Counted from the stretch's first letter, positions 45,431 to 59,222 are shown. The stretch: DNA of 64,000 bases from Notospermus geniculatus (GCA_002633025.1 NMRB01000188.1:405599-469598); one strand, 5' to 3'. Notes: a model not told the origin generated them from the sequence alone. Made by a program: numbers and translations.

Positions 45431-46569
45431 AGGTTTAATTCTAGCAGACACCATGAGGAGGGGCTTGTACGAAAATACGACGCATGCTTCATGAAGAAAA
45501 CTTCGCCTACAAGACATCAATGACAAGGCGAATTCACTAACATTGTGCTGCGATGAATTTTATCATGGACTTCTGAAAACTGTTCAAAGTTTTAGTTTCT
45601 TGTGGACCCTGTGACCAGGAGCTTCAGAACAATCCTACACCCTTCATGAAGAAAGACTTCATCTTGATGATATCATTAATTGATAAGTCGCTCTCATTAA
45701 TATTTTTATGCACGGATGATGATTAGACTTAGAGGAGGATCGACAACCGGTTTCATATTTCGTGCTAAAGACACTGTTAATCTGAGGATCTCTGATGAGG
45801 CTTAGAGTACGAGGAAAGAACTTGTCTAAGATTAGATCCTGGACATTCCTACTTCATCGATTTTTCTTCCTTCTCTTGCTTCCAATCTACATGTACATTT
45901 CTAGTGCAACTGCATGTTCATTTCAGAAGCGCATGTCAGGGTGCATGCACGCAAAACACATGTACCAACGTGTTGCTTGCCTGTACATTTCCTAATACGC
46001 ATGTCAGTGGCATGGGTGAGTGTATGCACGCAATGTGCAGTCGTGCACACGTGTTATGCGCGTGTTCAACACTTCATTCGAGTGTCAATGGGCGAAGTTC
46101 ATCAATCACCAAAATATTCGGTTCATATCAGGTTCTCTTTTGCACAAAATTGACTAAAATACAGAAAAACATGATCCACCAACTTGCCATCAGTAAACGT
46201 AGCGTACACTACTTCGAAACAACTCCTCAAAAAATAATTTTTAAACGAGGAACAGGGCAAAAATATACACAGCAAGAAGATTTCGAAGAGCTTCCAGTTG
46301 GTGCGGAAAAATATCCGATTTTGTAAAGAATAAATATTTTTCAATAAAATCTCCCAATAAGAACTGTGTGGTTATTTTTTCCACCGAAAAAATGCGACTC
46401 CTCATGAAATTACAACTAAACAGCAATATCTAAGTTTGTAATAACAGAGACTGTCAAAAAAGTTAAACAGTGGGTGGTATGAATGCAGGCTGGTGGATGT
46501 TTTTACTTCTGTTTTGTACTGCAGTCTCCAATGCATTTGTACAGCAGAAATGGAATTGAGGCGTTCACA

Positions 46570-47040
46570 CCAAAATCGCAGTTGTACGGTCACGGAAGCC
46601 TGGCATTGCCGGGGTCCTGCTCTTGTTGGTGATGTTCGGCATTGCTGACCACACACACAGCAAGCTGTTAATATCTTCCTTGCACTGACGCTTCTGATAC
46701 GACAATGTTGGAGGAGCTACATGTAGATTCCAGTGGCAAAGACAGGTCTGTGACCTTACAACTGCAATTTTGGTGCATGGCATTGCATTGCTGACCACTC
46801 AGCAGGCTGTTGATATTTTCGAATCGAAGTCCTGACACTGACGCTTTTGATAGGATAATGTAGTAGGAGCTAGACCCCAGCAGAAAGCCAGGGCCCATAT
46901 TCATAAAACGTTGCCAGCTTAGTTGGTTGCTAGTTGTGTACATTGGCCTGTACAAACTAGGCACTTTAGCAGGCAACTAAGCCTAGCAAGGTTTTATGAA
47001 TATGGGCCCAGGCCTCTGTGACCTTACAACTGCGATTTTA
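46570..47040 (+). repeat. ~150-bp tandem repeat split by a MITE
   Basis: GTGACCTTACAACTGC and GCATTGCTGACCAC...GACGCTT segments recur about 150 bp apart once the MITE (46889-47012) is removed. Confidence 0.75.
46889..47012. mobile_element. Foldback MITE, family C-like ends
   Basis: CAGGGCCCATATTCATAAAA to its complement at 47012; interior arms GCTTAGTTGGTTGC/GCAACTAAGC. Splits a tandem repeat. Confidence 0.9.
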
Positions 47041-49934
47041 TTTGGGTGTATTTGCCTTCATTCATCCACTCAATGTCTCATAGGATCCGATTATAGGTGC
47101 TGACAATGAATAATGGGGAAATAAAAATCAATGAGAGAGGACTCATCATGTGTCATTTTCAAGTCAGAAATGAGTAATTAATTCTTGGTTAAATGCGACC
47201 TTCCCTAATGCTGAAATAACTAAAAATATACTGATTTAGATGAAACTAGATGACCATAAATGCCCTTGATAAAGTTGGCCTAGTGGTAATGAACTCTGAT
47301 GATGATAATGATGACAAATTCATATTCTAAAGTATATTTTTCCCAGCGAGTCAGGAGACTGAATGTCCTTCTCCGTATTTCACCCACTGTATATTGTTTT
47401 ATAATGGTTATTAAACACTTATTAATGGTTATTAAACACTTAAATTTAAATTAGAATTTAATTTGGTAACCTAAAATTGTAACTTCTATTTCGGTCCTGA
47501 GATCACGGGCGAGAAAAGTCTGTTTTAACCTCAAAGAAACTTATTTTTTACACACTCTTTAACCTCCTCCCCTCCAAAGCAGCCAACCTAAAAAATACAT
47601 ATCTGAAACATCAAATTTTGTCTTTACCCATGAAATTACTGTCAATAGTACATGTACTTGTAAAACGAAGTGCAGCCACATCGGATTAGTGTCATTCTTG
47701 AAGAAACTGAAAAAAACGATTGGTTAATCACCCCCTCTGCCTCAACCCCTCATACACCATTTGTGTGAAGGTCTAACACTGATAACCACCAGACGCCAGA
47801 GTAGGCAGCATGAAATCCGCAGGGCCTCACGTTGCCAAGAGGTACCATAACAAATGCAGTATGAGCAACAGGAGCCTGGATTTATGGAGAAAAATGCCCC
47901 TCCTGAAACCCGCTTTAAAAACGAGAAGGGGTTGCTAATAAACACTCCCGGGTAAACAGTAGGCCTAACCTGAATTACGGAAATGAAGTGGTATGATAAC
48001 AAGGGTCTCAAATAGTCGCTACTCGTCATCAAAGGTATGACTGATAGGCCTAGCCCTTCATCCATATAGGCCTATAGCCTTCTTTCTTTAGGCCTAGCCC
48101 CTCATAAAAATGGGCGGCAACCGATCTTACCTTCTAATTAATTCATAGCAATAAGACTGGAGAAAAGATAGGAGGTGATGTAGTGAGGATTCTGCAGGGA
48201 TTCAGGGAGGTGAGGGTGTCGTGTGCGTGGACGTGTAGGCAGAGACGTCGAGGAAATGTGCGAAATTTCAGGATACCTACGACACGAAGACTGCAGATTA
48301 TAGCAGCAATGGCGGTAAGCAGAGACGTGGCCTGGATTCTAGGGTAGGGTGGCATCGCGAGGATTTGGAAGCGAGGTATACACGATGAACATACGACCAA
48401 GATATCGATGGACCTCAGAAAATGTGACAAGACCGATAAGACAGGGCAAAGATAGGTTAAGAAGAGCCACGTGTACACATGACACGTTTGAACATGCAGA
48501 TCACGTCGGGTAGGGATTTACCTGTGTCCTTCTACCGGATTCGTGGGGTGAAAGTAGCGTCCATTTTGGGGCTGACGGAATGGCGACTCCGGAGTACGTG
48601 CGTGCACATGTTGCAACATGTTTACGACATGACGAAGCCACTTTCACAGCAAGCAGTGCCGATGTGCACCACAGAACTAAACAGGAGCGAAAAGCCTTGC
48701 CAAACCTTTACCCGAAAACAGGAAACGGCCTACGTCTTAATTTTTCTGAACCGGATGAGCAAATAGTTCAGGATAGTTCGGCCCGCACTGAATAATGCTG
48801 AATAACACAGCGAGTGATAATACGACAGATGTATTGAACACTAACCGGAATTGGCCATGAACCCGAGGAATATCTTGGCAATATGTCAGGGACTTATTTA
48901 CTACAAGCTGTCGCAGGTTCGACCTAGTACATTGATTATCATTTGAGGAATATGACCAGGTAGCGTACACCTGGATGCATTGCGGACAATGCGAAGGTGA
49001 TGAAAATTGGATGCAGACCGATCCGGTGCCGATTTACCCCGAAAACATCGCCATTTCTGAGAGATATGCCGAATGTTTTAAATACAGGAGCATTCCCTTT
49101 GTCAAATGATGCTTATATTATTGTGAAATATCGCGTGCGTTCATTATTTATACATAATTTACGACATTAAAAGCGCACGACGCAGAAACGTAAACAAAAT
49201 TATACCTACTTACGATATTCAGTATCACAACGAGGCCGGCAGACGACGTTCGCGGTTTTTTCACGTCGCGAAATAATCCATAATATTCCCATTATAAATT
49301 TGATTAAATCCTATGTAACGTGGATAGGATCACCAAAAAATTGGAGGAGGCATTCCATAATGATGTGATGCTGGATGTGCAGCGCGCAGAGCTGCGCACA
49401 CTCCGAGTGATCGTGTACGACTGAGCACGGAACCCGTTCGCGTTATATAATGGCACGGTTTCGCTGTGACCGACGATTGAACCACGCCGGAGTTGATGAC
49501 CTCAGATCGCTTTGTGCACGGTTCATGGTTCACGTTCGGAGCATAACCTACCAGGAATTAGGCTACGGGCAGGATTACCCTAGGAATGCATCGCCAAAAT
49601 GAAGGTATCCACAAAACTTACGCACCCGTGCCCAGATATCGCATGGACAAAATGACGGCGTTTTTTGCATGCGCGCGCTGATTTTCTTCTCATGAATAAT
49701 AATGAGTGGTCATTATAATAATCATAGATGCAGGCTGAATGCATTACCTGCTGATTTGTGTGTAAGTATGTCACCATGGTTACTCTACTTCAGTGAGATG
49801 CGAGAATGGACACTGGAGTGAAGCTGATTCGGTTTATTTGTTACTGTATGATGGTATTTTGGATTTACCTGCCTGGTAGCGCCATTGTGTTTTGGCATCA
49901 GCCACCTTGTAACTCAAGGAACTATTTACTATGT

Positions 49935-50350
49935 TTATAAACACCGCATTGCCTAATCCTTACACAACTGTGTAGCACAGGAAATATCCTGCTTGATGCT
50001 TATGTAACACTGCAGCACAGGGTTTAATTCTTATGTAACAGTGTAGCACAGATTAAAATTGCCTGCTGAAAGCTAGGTAACAGTATTGCCCACCTAATCC
50101 TGACATAACTGAGTAGAACACAATATTGCTTACTTATTCCTTACATAATCGTGTAGCACACAGTATTGCCTGCCTAATCCTTATATAATCGTGTAGCACA
50201 CGGTATTGCCTGCTTAACCCTTATATAATCGTCTACATGTAGCACACAGTATTGCCTGCTTATTCCTTATATAATAGTGTAGCACACAGTATTGCCTGCT
50301 TAATTCTTTTATAAACGTGTAGCACACAATATTGCCTAATTGATGCACCG
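49935..50350 (+). repeat. ~43-bp tandem array, about ten units
   Basis: Consensus GTGTAGCACACAGTATTGCC TGCTTAATCCTTATATAATC; units are cleanest at the right end. Confidence 0.92.
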
Positions 50351-50424
50351 TAAACATGCAGCTCAGTGGATTAGCAACAGCTCTGTCATTTAGGATAATG
50401 ATCTTTATGGCCAACTGAGAGTGA

Positions 50425-50492
50425 TTCGGTCTAGTGTCGAACCCGCGGCGTCTCAAATACGAGTCTGAGACTCTACCAGTAGCACACACGGG
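50425..50492 (-). repeat. tRNA-like SINE head
   Basis: TGGTAGAGTCTCAGACTCGT ... GCGGGTTCGACACTAG: A-box, anticodon-arm and B-box order, but mismatched stems. Confidence 0.55.
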
Positions 50493-50609
50493 GGAATTCA
50501 TCACGATTTCATTCAGAACGTGTATCATGAGTGATGAGTCAGGTGGCCAGAGGCTAACTGAGGATAGGAAGGTCATGGAAAGGCTCATGGCCCATTTTCT
50601 CCATTGTTT

Positions 50610-51640
50610 AAAAGAATTGAGTGGTGGTTAAAATTTTAATTGTTTTGTTGACTAATAAAGGAGGAGGAGTTAAGAATGTCATAAAGTCATTGTTTAAACT
50701 GATCGGGAGTGTGAGATTTTTGCAACCAAATTTGAGGTCAAAGGTCAAATGATGTGTTGGAGGAAAGACCACCACCTTCATTATGAGTAATCATTTTGTT
50801 TAAGTGAGGGAACGGTGAATTCACTTGGGAATGATGGGCTACGGTGTGTTTATAGTTAGTTCTCGGGGCAGTGTTAATCATTACTGATCTTTTGGTGCAA
50901 CTGTGTATCCATAATGGGTGTATGTCTATGTCGGTTGCAGTTTATCTAGAATTTGGCCTCGCAGGAAAATACCACCAATAGGCTTACTATGGCCTTGGAA
51001 TTGGACAATGGTGGAATCATTGAAAATAACCTGGCGGCCAAAATATCTATTTTTGCTGGCAGTGAATTTAGAATTAGCAGTCGCACTGTGTCCATTAGAT
51101 ACACGGATCACTTACAGACTGGGGACAGTACATATGGGGACAGGATTTGCATACTTCTGTACAGTATTTGTGCGTACAATATAGTACAAGTGGGGACAAT
51201 ATTTTTATCTGTACTGCAGTAAAAAGAATGTCTTGATTAACCATCACATAATCAATTAATAACGTTGCTGGAGCCGCAAATACGTACCGCCAATCAATAA
51301 GGCTCATATTGAAAGACTGTCATATCATATGTTAAGGCAGTCAGCCCAGGTGATGCCGTCATTTAGAACGTAAACTGGCACGAAATCTTCGGTAGCATTG
51401 CACTCGAATTCAGTGCTCACAGTAGGCATGTTTCCCCGGGTTATTTTTGTCCCATCCTCCGCAGCTGATGATCAACAGCAGCTTTCACCTGGAATGATTC
51501 CAAAATATGAACGCAGGTTGCAAGCTGAGTTAGAGATATTGAATTCTCTCATGCTCCAACCAAAACATTGAATTGTGTGGTGCATGCTTCATCCAAAATA
51601 ATAAACATGCAGCGTGCGTGCGCATGCTTCAAAATTCTGT
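50610..51640 (+). repeat. Duplicated block 3, copy A
   Basis: About 1.03 kb matching 51642-52662 at ~98%; the N at 51641 separates them. Confidence 0.95.
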
Positions 51641-51641
51641 N

Positions 51642-52662
51642 AAAAGAATTGAGTGGTGGTTAAAATTTTAATTGTTTTGTTGACTAATAAAGGAGGAGGA
51701 GTTAAGAATGTCATAAAGTCATTGTTTAAACTGATCGGAAGTGTGAGATTTTTGCAACCAAATTTGAGGTCAAAGGTCAAATGATGTGTTGGAGGAAAGA
51801 CCACCATCTTCATTATGAGTAATCATTTTAAGTGAGGAAACGGTGAATTCACTTGGGAATGATGGGCTACAGTGTGTTTATAGTTAGTTCTCGGGGCAGT
51901 GTTAATCATTACTGATCATTTGGTACACTGTGTATCCATAATGGGTGTATGTCAGTTGCAGTTTATCTAGAATTTGGCCTCGCAGGAAAATACCACCAAT
52001 AGGCTTACTATGGCCTTGGAATTGGACAATGGTGGAAGTCATTGAAAATAACCTGGCGACCAAAATATCTATTTTTGAGGGCAGTGAATTTACAATTAGC
52101 AGTCGCACTGTGTCTATTAGATACACGGATCACTTACAGACTGGGGACAGTACATATGGAGACAGGATTTGCATACTTCTGTACAGTATTTGTGCGTACA
52201 ATATAGTACAAGTGGGGACAATATTTTTATCTGTACTGCAGTAAAAAGAATGTCTTGATTAACCATCACATAATCAATTAATAACGTTGCTGGAGCCGCA
52301 AATACGTACCGCGAATCAATAAGGCTCATATTGAAAGACTGTCATATCATATGTTAAGGCAATCAGCCCAGGTGATGCCGTCATTTAGAACGTAAACTGG
52401 CACGAAATCTTCGGTAGCATTGCACTCGAATTCAGTGCTCACAGTAGGCATGTTTCCCCGGGTTATTTTTGTCCCATCCTCCGCAGCTGATGATCAACAG
52501 CAGCTTTCACCTGGAATGATTCCAAAATATGAACGCAGGTTGCAAGCTGAGTTAGAGATATTGAATTCTCTCATGCTCCAACCAAAACATTGAATTGTGT
52601 GGTGCATGCTTCATCCAAAATAATAAACATGCAGCGTGCGTGCGCATGCTTCAAAATTCTGT
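51642..52662 (+). repeat. Duplicated block 3, copy B
   Basis: Second copy of 50610-51640. Confidence 0.95.
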
Positions 52663-52692
52663 GTTGTCCTCCACGAGAATGATGAGTAACTG

Positions 52693-52772
52693 ACACTGGC
52701 TGCCAGAGCGGCAGAGTGTAATCGACGCTTGTCACCCCTGTCGTTGCGGGTTCGATTCTCGGTCAGGGCGCG
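52693..52772 (+). repeat. tRNA-like SINE head
   Basis: GCCAGAGCGGCAGAGTG ... GCGGGTTCGATTCTCGG; imperfect T stem. Confidence 0.5.
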
Positions 52773-52831
52773 TCTCAACAGAAGTAGAGAGGGTTTTTAG
52801 CTAGCGTTCTGGAGACATAATGGCTGGTATT

Positions 52832-52935
52832 CATAAAAGTTAGCACACGCTTTTACTTATGATTTGCACAGCGAGTTCCAATGTAAATGCACTACAAAAC
52901 TTGAAGTAAAAGCATTTGCTAGCTAATATCAACCA
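52832..52935. mobile_element. Foldback, family D copy 2
   Basis: Diverged copy of the element at 19149-19254 with the same interior (CTTTTACTTATGATTTGCACA-type arm). Confidence 0.7.
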
Positions 52936-53473
52936 TTGAATACTCTGGGGCTACCGATGAGAAGTAACTGTGTACCTGCGGGAACCCTTCGGGCAAACGT
53001 TTCGAAATGCCAACTCCACAACGTAGAATCATGCATCTGTACTCTAGCGCGTGATCCGAGTCATAAGACGAAAGAATAGGAACAACTTCCGTGGAACTTG
53101 GCAAGATTGTGAACTTCCACTTGTAAATGGGAAATGCCACGTTTTTGGCTCCATTTCAATAACAATTCCGGTGCAAAGTTAAGTCGTGTGTTTTGCTGAA
53201 TCATGACTTTATTGCGATGTTTGAAAAGGTTGACTGCTTCGGAAAGTGAACGGAGAAGATGACGGGTAACTTGAGTGAAATTGCCGCCATTGGTTTCTGG
53301 GACACGCCCAGGGATCACGGCCGAGGCACCCTCCCACGTGATCACATCTACATGTCGTGACCTCGGTCATTTGTGTCATATTCTGGTCCGTCATTGAACC
53401 CGTTTCCCAAATCAAACAAAATCTCCCTAATGGCTACAGCGGCTGTCATTCATTTATTGATGATCTTACTCAC

Positions 53474-53683
53474 CGCGCCATGTGACGTGATTTGATTCCG
53501 GGTCATCGTCGACGCGAGATTCGCGTGCGCTCGGGAGTTTCCGGAAACTTGTGACGCCTTCGTGAGGAAGGGTGGAACACCTCCGTCCGGTTCGGACGCA
53601 CACACTCGAGGTGCGGCACTCGGAACACCCACGAAAGATTCGTGGTCAGAATCATCAACCAAGGTGCGCTGTACCCAAGCTAT
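53474..53683 (-). CDS. Possible internal exon, unknown gene
   Basis: Exactly 210 bp (70 codons, phase 0 at both ends) between acceptor CATCCAGTCAG and a strong donor GCG|GTGAGTAAG. Encodes IAWVQRTLVDDSDHESFVGV and a Ser/Thr/Asn-rich remainder ending ITSHGA. GC-rich compared with its surroundings. Neighbouring exons were not found. Confidence 0.38.
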
Positions 53684-53992
53684 CTGACTGGATGCTGGAT
53701 GGTTTTGGATGCCTGTCCTGGTTTGACGACACCTCCCCAACATTTAGACCCATGGCTACTCTTTCGCGTTTGGGCGGACCATAAAACCATAAACAGACAA
53801 TTTCATAAAACAGGGGTCATCCGATTAAATGAACCCGTGCTACACCTGCATGACCCGGTCAAATATCATGAAAATTCGTCACAGTGACCGTCGGCAAGTC
53901 ATAAAACGAAATATAAAATCCAAATCATAAATGTTGATAACAATTGAAGAGAATTATCATCTGTGCGGGTAGGCCTAATATAGATCAGAATG

Positions 53993-54072
53993 CTCTGACC
54001 GACAGAATGGCGTTGCGGGGATATCGGCGCCAGGCACTTCTGAGTAGTGCGGGTTCGAATTCCAGCACGCCG
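53993..54072 (+). repeat. tRNA-like SINE head
   Basis: Clear B box GGGTTCGAATTCC; weak A box. Confidence 0.45.
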
Positions 54073-54464
54073 TCTGATAGCTGCTGTGCTACGGAGGTGT
54101 GCTGCAATCGCTGATCTTAAAGAACACACCGAGAAAACAGATAATTCGATCTTTTGTCTAGACAATGTAATTATAGGTGTGTCGAGTTGATAATTATTTC
54201 TTAATTAGTGCATCATCTTAAGTTGCGTCATTTATTAGAGCACGCGAGAGACGCATATGAATGATAATAATCATGATCATAATAATCATCTCTGCCAAAA
54301 TTATATCATAATAATCATGATAATATGAAACTTTTATAGCGATTTTCACAGTAATACAGTCTCAAACGCGTTTCACATTATTACCCCAGTCTCTCTTGAA
54401 CCCTTTCTGGGGAACTCGAGGAGCAGCTTATCCAGCGCTCACTTGACCCTTTCAGACCAGTTGA

Positions 54465-54538
54465 CAAAGTGACGATCGAACTTGTGACTTCTCGGTCTCG
54501 AGTCCGCCGCATACCCACTGCACCACCACCTCCCGCAC
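54465..54538 (-). repeat. tRNA-like SINE head
   Basis: GGTGGTGCAGTGGGTATGCG ... GACTCGAGACC ... CAAGTTCGATCG: the classic order of a tRNA-derived promoter. Confidence 0.6.
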
Positions 54539-55601
54539 ATCTCCACCCCTATCCCTTGACTGCGGAAAACATCTAATATTTTGATAACTAGGCCTATCCA
54601 TCGTTTGACCTCAAGATAACATTGCATATTTCTCTCAAAACAGCGCTGTGTTGCATACATGTACTTTCACGGCAAACACGGTTTGATGCGCAGCCTATGA
54701 AAGGACAACAACAACAACAAAATGGCGGGGCGTGATTATTTTACACGTGCTCAGTTGTTAAAGTTAAAAGTTAAAGTTTGGGTTTATAGTCTGATATCAA
54801 CAACGGTAGAGGTGTCATCCGACTTCACACTTTAACCCCAGTCTATCCTGAAACCTTTCAGTACCTTTCAGTACCTTTCAGTTGTACACCCATTTGTCGA
54901 CTAGGCATGTAGGCCTAGATCAAATTTGGGCAGCATATTTCTTCCCTCTTTGCCACTGCTTCAAAATTGGCGATTTATATTTCGTGACCAGTGAGAGTCA
55001 CCATAATCCTCGAAACGAGGCACAAAATCTGATAACTGATCTGATGATAATATTAATGTGTCCGTGTCTTATATCTGTGTGTACCACCCACATTCTCCGC
55101 ATTGCGATCATTTCAAAGCATGTACAGTCACGACCACCACAAAGAATTAAGCTCACTACAGAATAAATTTCAATTCATAAATTCATAAATGCTGACGATA
55201 CGACCCGCGGCGAAACAGTAATGAAAACGAGGTCAAGTCCGTGGAACTCAAGGACAATTTCCTTTCATAAATCGTCGTTTTTCTTCGCTGCATTTCCGTC
55301 AAATGACGGACAATTACCGAGCAGCGCGTTGTGATTCTGTGTTGTCTTTCCTTCCCTCCAAATTATAGAACGCGGACAATCAAAGAGAACGTATACATCG
55401 CCGTGAAATTGTGTTCTTTGGATCCAAGTTCATACCAGGACGACAGGAGGTTGCCCTGACGTCACCCACCCACAATCCACCGCGCGTACCGAGGAATGCC
55501 TCTGTTTTTACACGTGACCTACTGAACTTTGTGAACTACCTTCTGTTCAATATCGATCCTAGGTTGACATCATACTAGTATCTTATGCGGATGCGTGCAC
55601 T

Positions 55602-55906
55602 TTAACGTTGTTGGGACGAGGTCATGATAGCGGGGGAGGCAGAGATGATACTGTAGAAGTGAAGTGTTTTGTTTCGTAGCGGATTGCAGAGGTGTAATAG
55701 GAAACGCGCCACAAGGAGAATATGTCCCGGCTGCTGCGTTAGAATACGCAGCAAGACTTCGAGCAGAAAGACGCGGAGTGCCGACCTCACATGATCATCA
55801 ACGGTGTGATACCAGGACTGGAGTAGGCCGGGGTATCTGCAGCTCTCCCTAGTGGCAAATTTACCTTCTTCGTCCACCACAGCTCTTGAAACAGCGATTT
55901 TCCCAC
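55602..55906 (-). CDS. Possible terminal exon after a strong acceptor
   Basis: A strong minus acceptor (TTTCTGTTTTGCAG, ending 55907) opens a frame in phase 1 that reads GKIAVSRAVVDEEGKF and continues about 100 codons to a stop near 55602. A second frame is open from the same acceptor (VGKSLFQELWWTKK to a TGA near 55790), so the frame is unresolved. Function unknown. Confidence 0.3.
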
Positions 55907-58900
55907 CTGCAAAACAGAAAGTATGCAAAATGAACGGTCATGTCGAGAAATTTATCAGTTTGCGACAGAGTGCTGCAAAATACCTGTAATTAAGGGAAGG
56001 GCAAAGAAATACAAAAACACAACACCACTAATCCCCCAAACGGATGATGAGAGAACTGAATGGGGGAAACTGCAAAAAATTCTTCAAGTCTTTTCAAGCT
56101 AAAAGGCTGTAGATTTTGCACTCCTGGTGTCCATAATAATATGCCTTCAGCCCCAAGCTGAAGAGTTGTTAGTACACTCCGATATTAATGATGTACGCCA
56201 CTGTTTGTCCAATCAACCCTTCACGATGGCCTCGAGTGACAGGTCAAGGTCAAGGTCGAGGTCAGATGAAACTGGTTTTTGGTGTCAATTGCTGGAATGC
56301 ACTCATCAGTTTATGTCCAATGACCTCAGCTCCACTCCCTTAGCTGGAATAACAACACATGGACATGGGTGGGCCTCAGGGCACGATGCGGATGTATTTA
56401 ATGGGTGTAAACCGATATGATAATGATTTGTCGTAAGGAATACAGAACTAAGTGTATTGTCATGATGCCACTCCGCTAAATTCGTGGTTTGTTCCAGTTG
56501 GGTTGCTGCAACTTGATGTGACCCCCCCCCCCCCGATTTTTCACAAAATTGTAACACACAGCAGATCGGATGACATCATGCTGAACCGATGTCGGTTGCT
56601 TCATGACGTCAATGCAAGGTCAACTACTCTTTACCAAGACGTCACTGCTGATTGGTCAGTTGCTCATTCAATTTAAAACCGGAAGCGGCCTGCTTATGAC
56701 GTCATTGCAAAATCGACCATTATGATTGGCTCACGTGACATCAAACACTAATTTATGCACAGACATCGTTCTCAACTTCCAATCGGTCGAAACACCTGTC
56801 GCCAGATTGACTTTTAGTGCACATTGTTCCATCTGCCGATAGGCCTATCTTCTCTTTCTTTCTTTCAATGAGGTACCCGCGGAACTAACGTCACGACGCG
56901 GCGCTGCGATCGATGCGCCCGAAGTTAACGTTATTTCCATTTATTTCTAGAGCTAGAGTGAAAATAACCCGTTTCTGTTGGTCGCCTGGCAGTAAACTTA
57001 CATCATCCTGTAGCAGATGAAAATTTCTTAAATCTCCTTGCTTTTTTCCTTAAAATGAGGAGATAGGTTGGCGATAAAAGCAAAGTTTTTGTCTCATTAT
57101 TCCTGTAGAAAAATGTACAGGTCACTTTATCATGACGCAACGTCAACACCTAAAATGACGTCAATGACGTCGCGACGGGTCAATCGATCAAACCGCCACC
57201 GCGTAGCAAAGTTTGTCACGCGGGTATCCCATTAGTAACTTCCTCATCAATCGATAGGCGATGGATACCCCTGGTGAAAATTTAGTGCAATAAAGTTTTA
57301 ATTCCCAGGGGCCGGTTGCACAAAAGTTAAAAATCTCTGTTAGTTTATCTTGGCGTTAACTTATCCCAAAATGTTAGTTTTGTTAGTTAAAACAAAGTTA
57401 AGGATTTAACAGGAAAAGTTAAATTAACAGACTTTTATCTTTTCAACTTTTTGTGCAACCGGCCCCTGATGCCAACTTCTTAAATTTTAGGCCAAGGTGT
57501 GTGAAAAGTTTAGAGATATCTCGCATGCTGACGCTATTGACCTCCTTCCAGGAAATCGGATGCACCAATCGTATGCTCCTATTGTTTACATCGGCTACCC
57601 GCGGAGCACCGACCTGAGGGGACCTTGCCCCCGGTTATTGACCTTTCCTCACTGAAACTGAATCAGGACTTGGCCGATATTTGGTGTTTACAAGTTGATA
57701 TTGGTGTTTACCTGTGTAGAGAGTTCATCCCGAAGATTAATGCACGACGTGAAACGATGACGAATGGATGGGCGGATCCCTGAGTGAAAGTGCTATCAGT
57801 GACAAATAAATGACATGCGTAGATTAGCAGTTGACCCCCGTATGACCCTCACATGGCAGTTGAATGGTACACAGTAGTTCTGATATCGCCATCCTTCGAT
57901 TCGTCTCCCTACGCAGCCGCTATGTGTCGCTCGCTTCCTTCGCTGTGGCGAATTGATGTCAGAGGGGATTGAAGACAGCTTGTGGGGTGTACACCCCTTG
58001 ATCCGCATGCTCGGACAGGTGTACGGGATAGCTTACTGCATGGGACATTTTACAAGTGTTAGGACAGGCTTCGGCAGCAGCAATGAATTATAAACTTTAC
58101 TGACACCGCCACAGATACCCGCCCAAACCACAGGGTGTGTCAAAAGCATTGCTCCAAAAACAGCCCCGTATTGATTTCATCCAACTAGGAGACAGATCCA
58201 CTATTAGCATCGAGTATTTGAAACTAAAATGCCAGTGAAATAGCAAAAATATCACATACAATTTGTGTTCAGTTGTTACTCAAACGAATTCACTGACCAA
58301 GGATTGACACCATGGCCTATAAACCACAGCAACAAATCGATAAACTGAAGCCATGACGGCCGCCATGTTGAACCGGCTATCGCCCCCATGACCCGAAAGT
58401 GACCTGCGGCTGCGCGAGGGGAAAGGTTCACGCCATGCTCCACGCAGCGTTGATGATCCATACGTGGCTAAATAAACAAGTAGTACAACTACACCGTGCT
58501 TCGTTCGTAATCTCCACGCAGTATGAATGGTGCTTTACGTCGCGGGGATGAGAATTGATTACCAATTGACGAAAGATCTTATTGGCTGATGGCAAACATA
58601 CTTCTGTATTGCTCAGGAGTCAGAAGGTCAGGTGTGGTACAAATTCCATTCCGTTCAGTTGAAAAAGCCACTCAAACCGGATTCTTTACAAAACTGCCGC
58701 GCCCCGCCCATTTTCATTTTCACCCGCACAATCATGTTGTTCAGTGTGGCCTCGTTTGAGAAGTGTTTTGAATACCTCCGTCTATGCTTATATATCGATA
58801 GATGGCGCTTCGGTCTTCACCGCAAATGTGATTCCTGGAGATTGTTCCGACTCCCATGTTGCAGAGCGGGAACACGCTGATGGCTACAGAAACAACCGAA

Positions 58901-59222
58901 AGATGGACCTAGGGTCGTATGCGAGGTCCACCGGTTGTGGAGCGATTGTGGAATAAAAACTGACCTAGTGGAGGCTCAAATGAAGGAAGAAAGAGCTGCC
59001 TACAACAGTGTCCAACTGTCAATACGTAGATACGCTGCATCGGAGCCGACGATAGGCCTACATTCGAGTCTGTTGGTCTGCCCGTCACATCGTTAGAAAC
59101 GCCACGAGCCCAAGACAAGTGGTGAAGTATGCTTCCGGCAGACGGCGACACAAGGTGTTCTGAAGGCGAACTGGTCTGGCGGACACAAACACGAGATTGG
59201 TTCGAACTCGGTTTCCACTCTA
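55907..59222. other. Mostly non-coding stretch
   Basis: A poly-C run at 56521-56534 and the foldback at 57306-57468. A plus frame ending at 58956 (IDGASVFTANVIPGDCSDS) looks protein-like after an acceptor-like GATAG but has no confirmed partner. Confidence 0.5.
57306..57468. mobile_element. Foldback MITE, GGCCGGTTGCAC ends
   Basis: CAGGGGCCGGTTGCACAAAA and TTTTGTGCAACCGGCCCCTG, perfect 20-bp ends. Confidence 0.93.

Larger units (their letters stand above)
38537..53473. other. Repeat-dominated stretch
   Basis: Duplicated blocks 2 and 3, CACTGTAAAAA elements, several foldbacks and three tandem arrays. A minus-strand donor GAAG|GTAAGA at about 48136-48130 and an acceptor near 48190 bound a 60-bp open segment, too short to call. 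Between 41.4-42.6 and 47.1-49.9 kb nothing beyond AT-rich unique sequence could be supported. Confidence 0.6.
53684..55601. other. Non-coding stretch
   Basis: Two tRNA-like SINE heads and an ATAATAATCATGATAA-type simple sequence (54260-54330). No exon supported. Confidence 0.55.

Noticed and set aside
45904-46326. 140-codon plus frame rich in Cys and His
   Set aside because: Comes from a GCATGCACGCA-type low-complexity run; no coding composition after it.
49935-50350. CRISPR array
   Set aside because: Repeats are degenerate, without distinct spacers, and the DNA is eukaryotic; a minisatellite explains it.
52693-52772. Functional tRNA gene
   Set aside because: B box is good but stems do not pair; classed as a SINE head.
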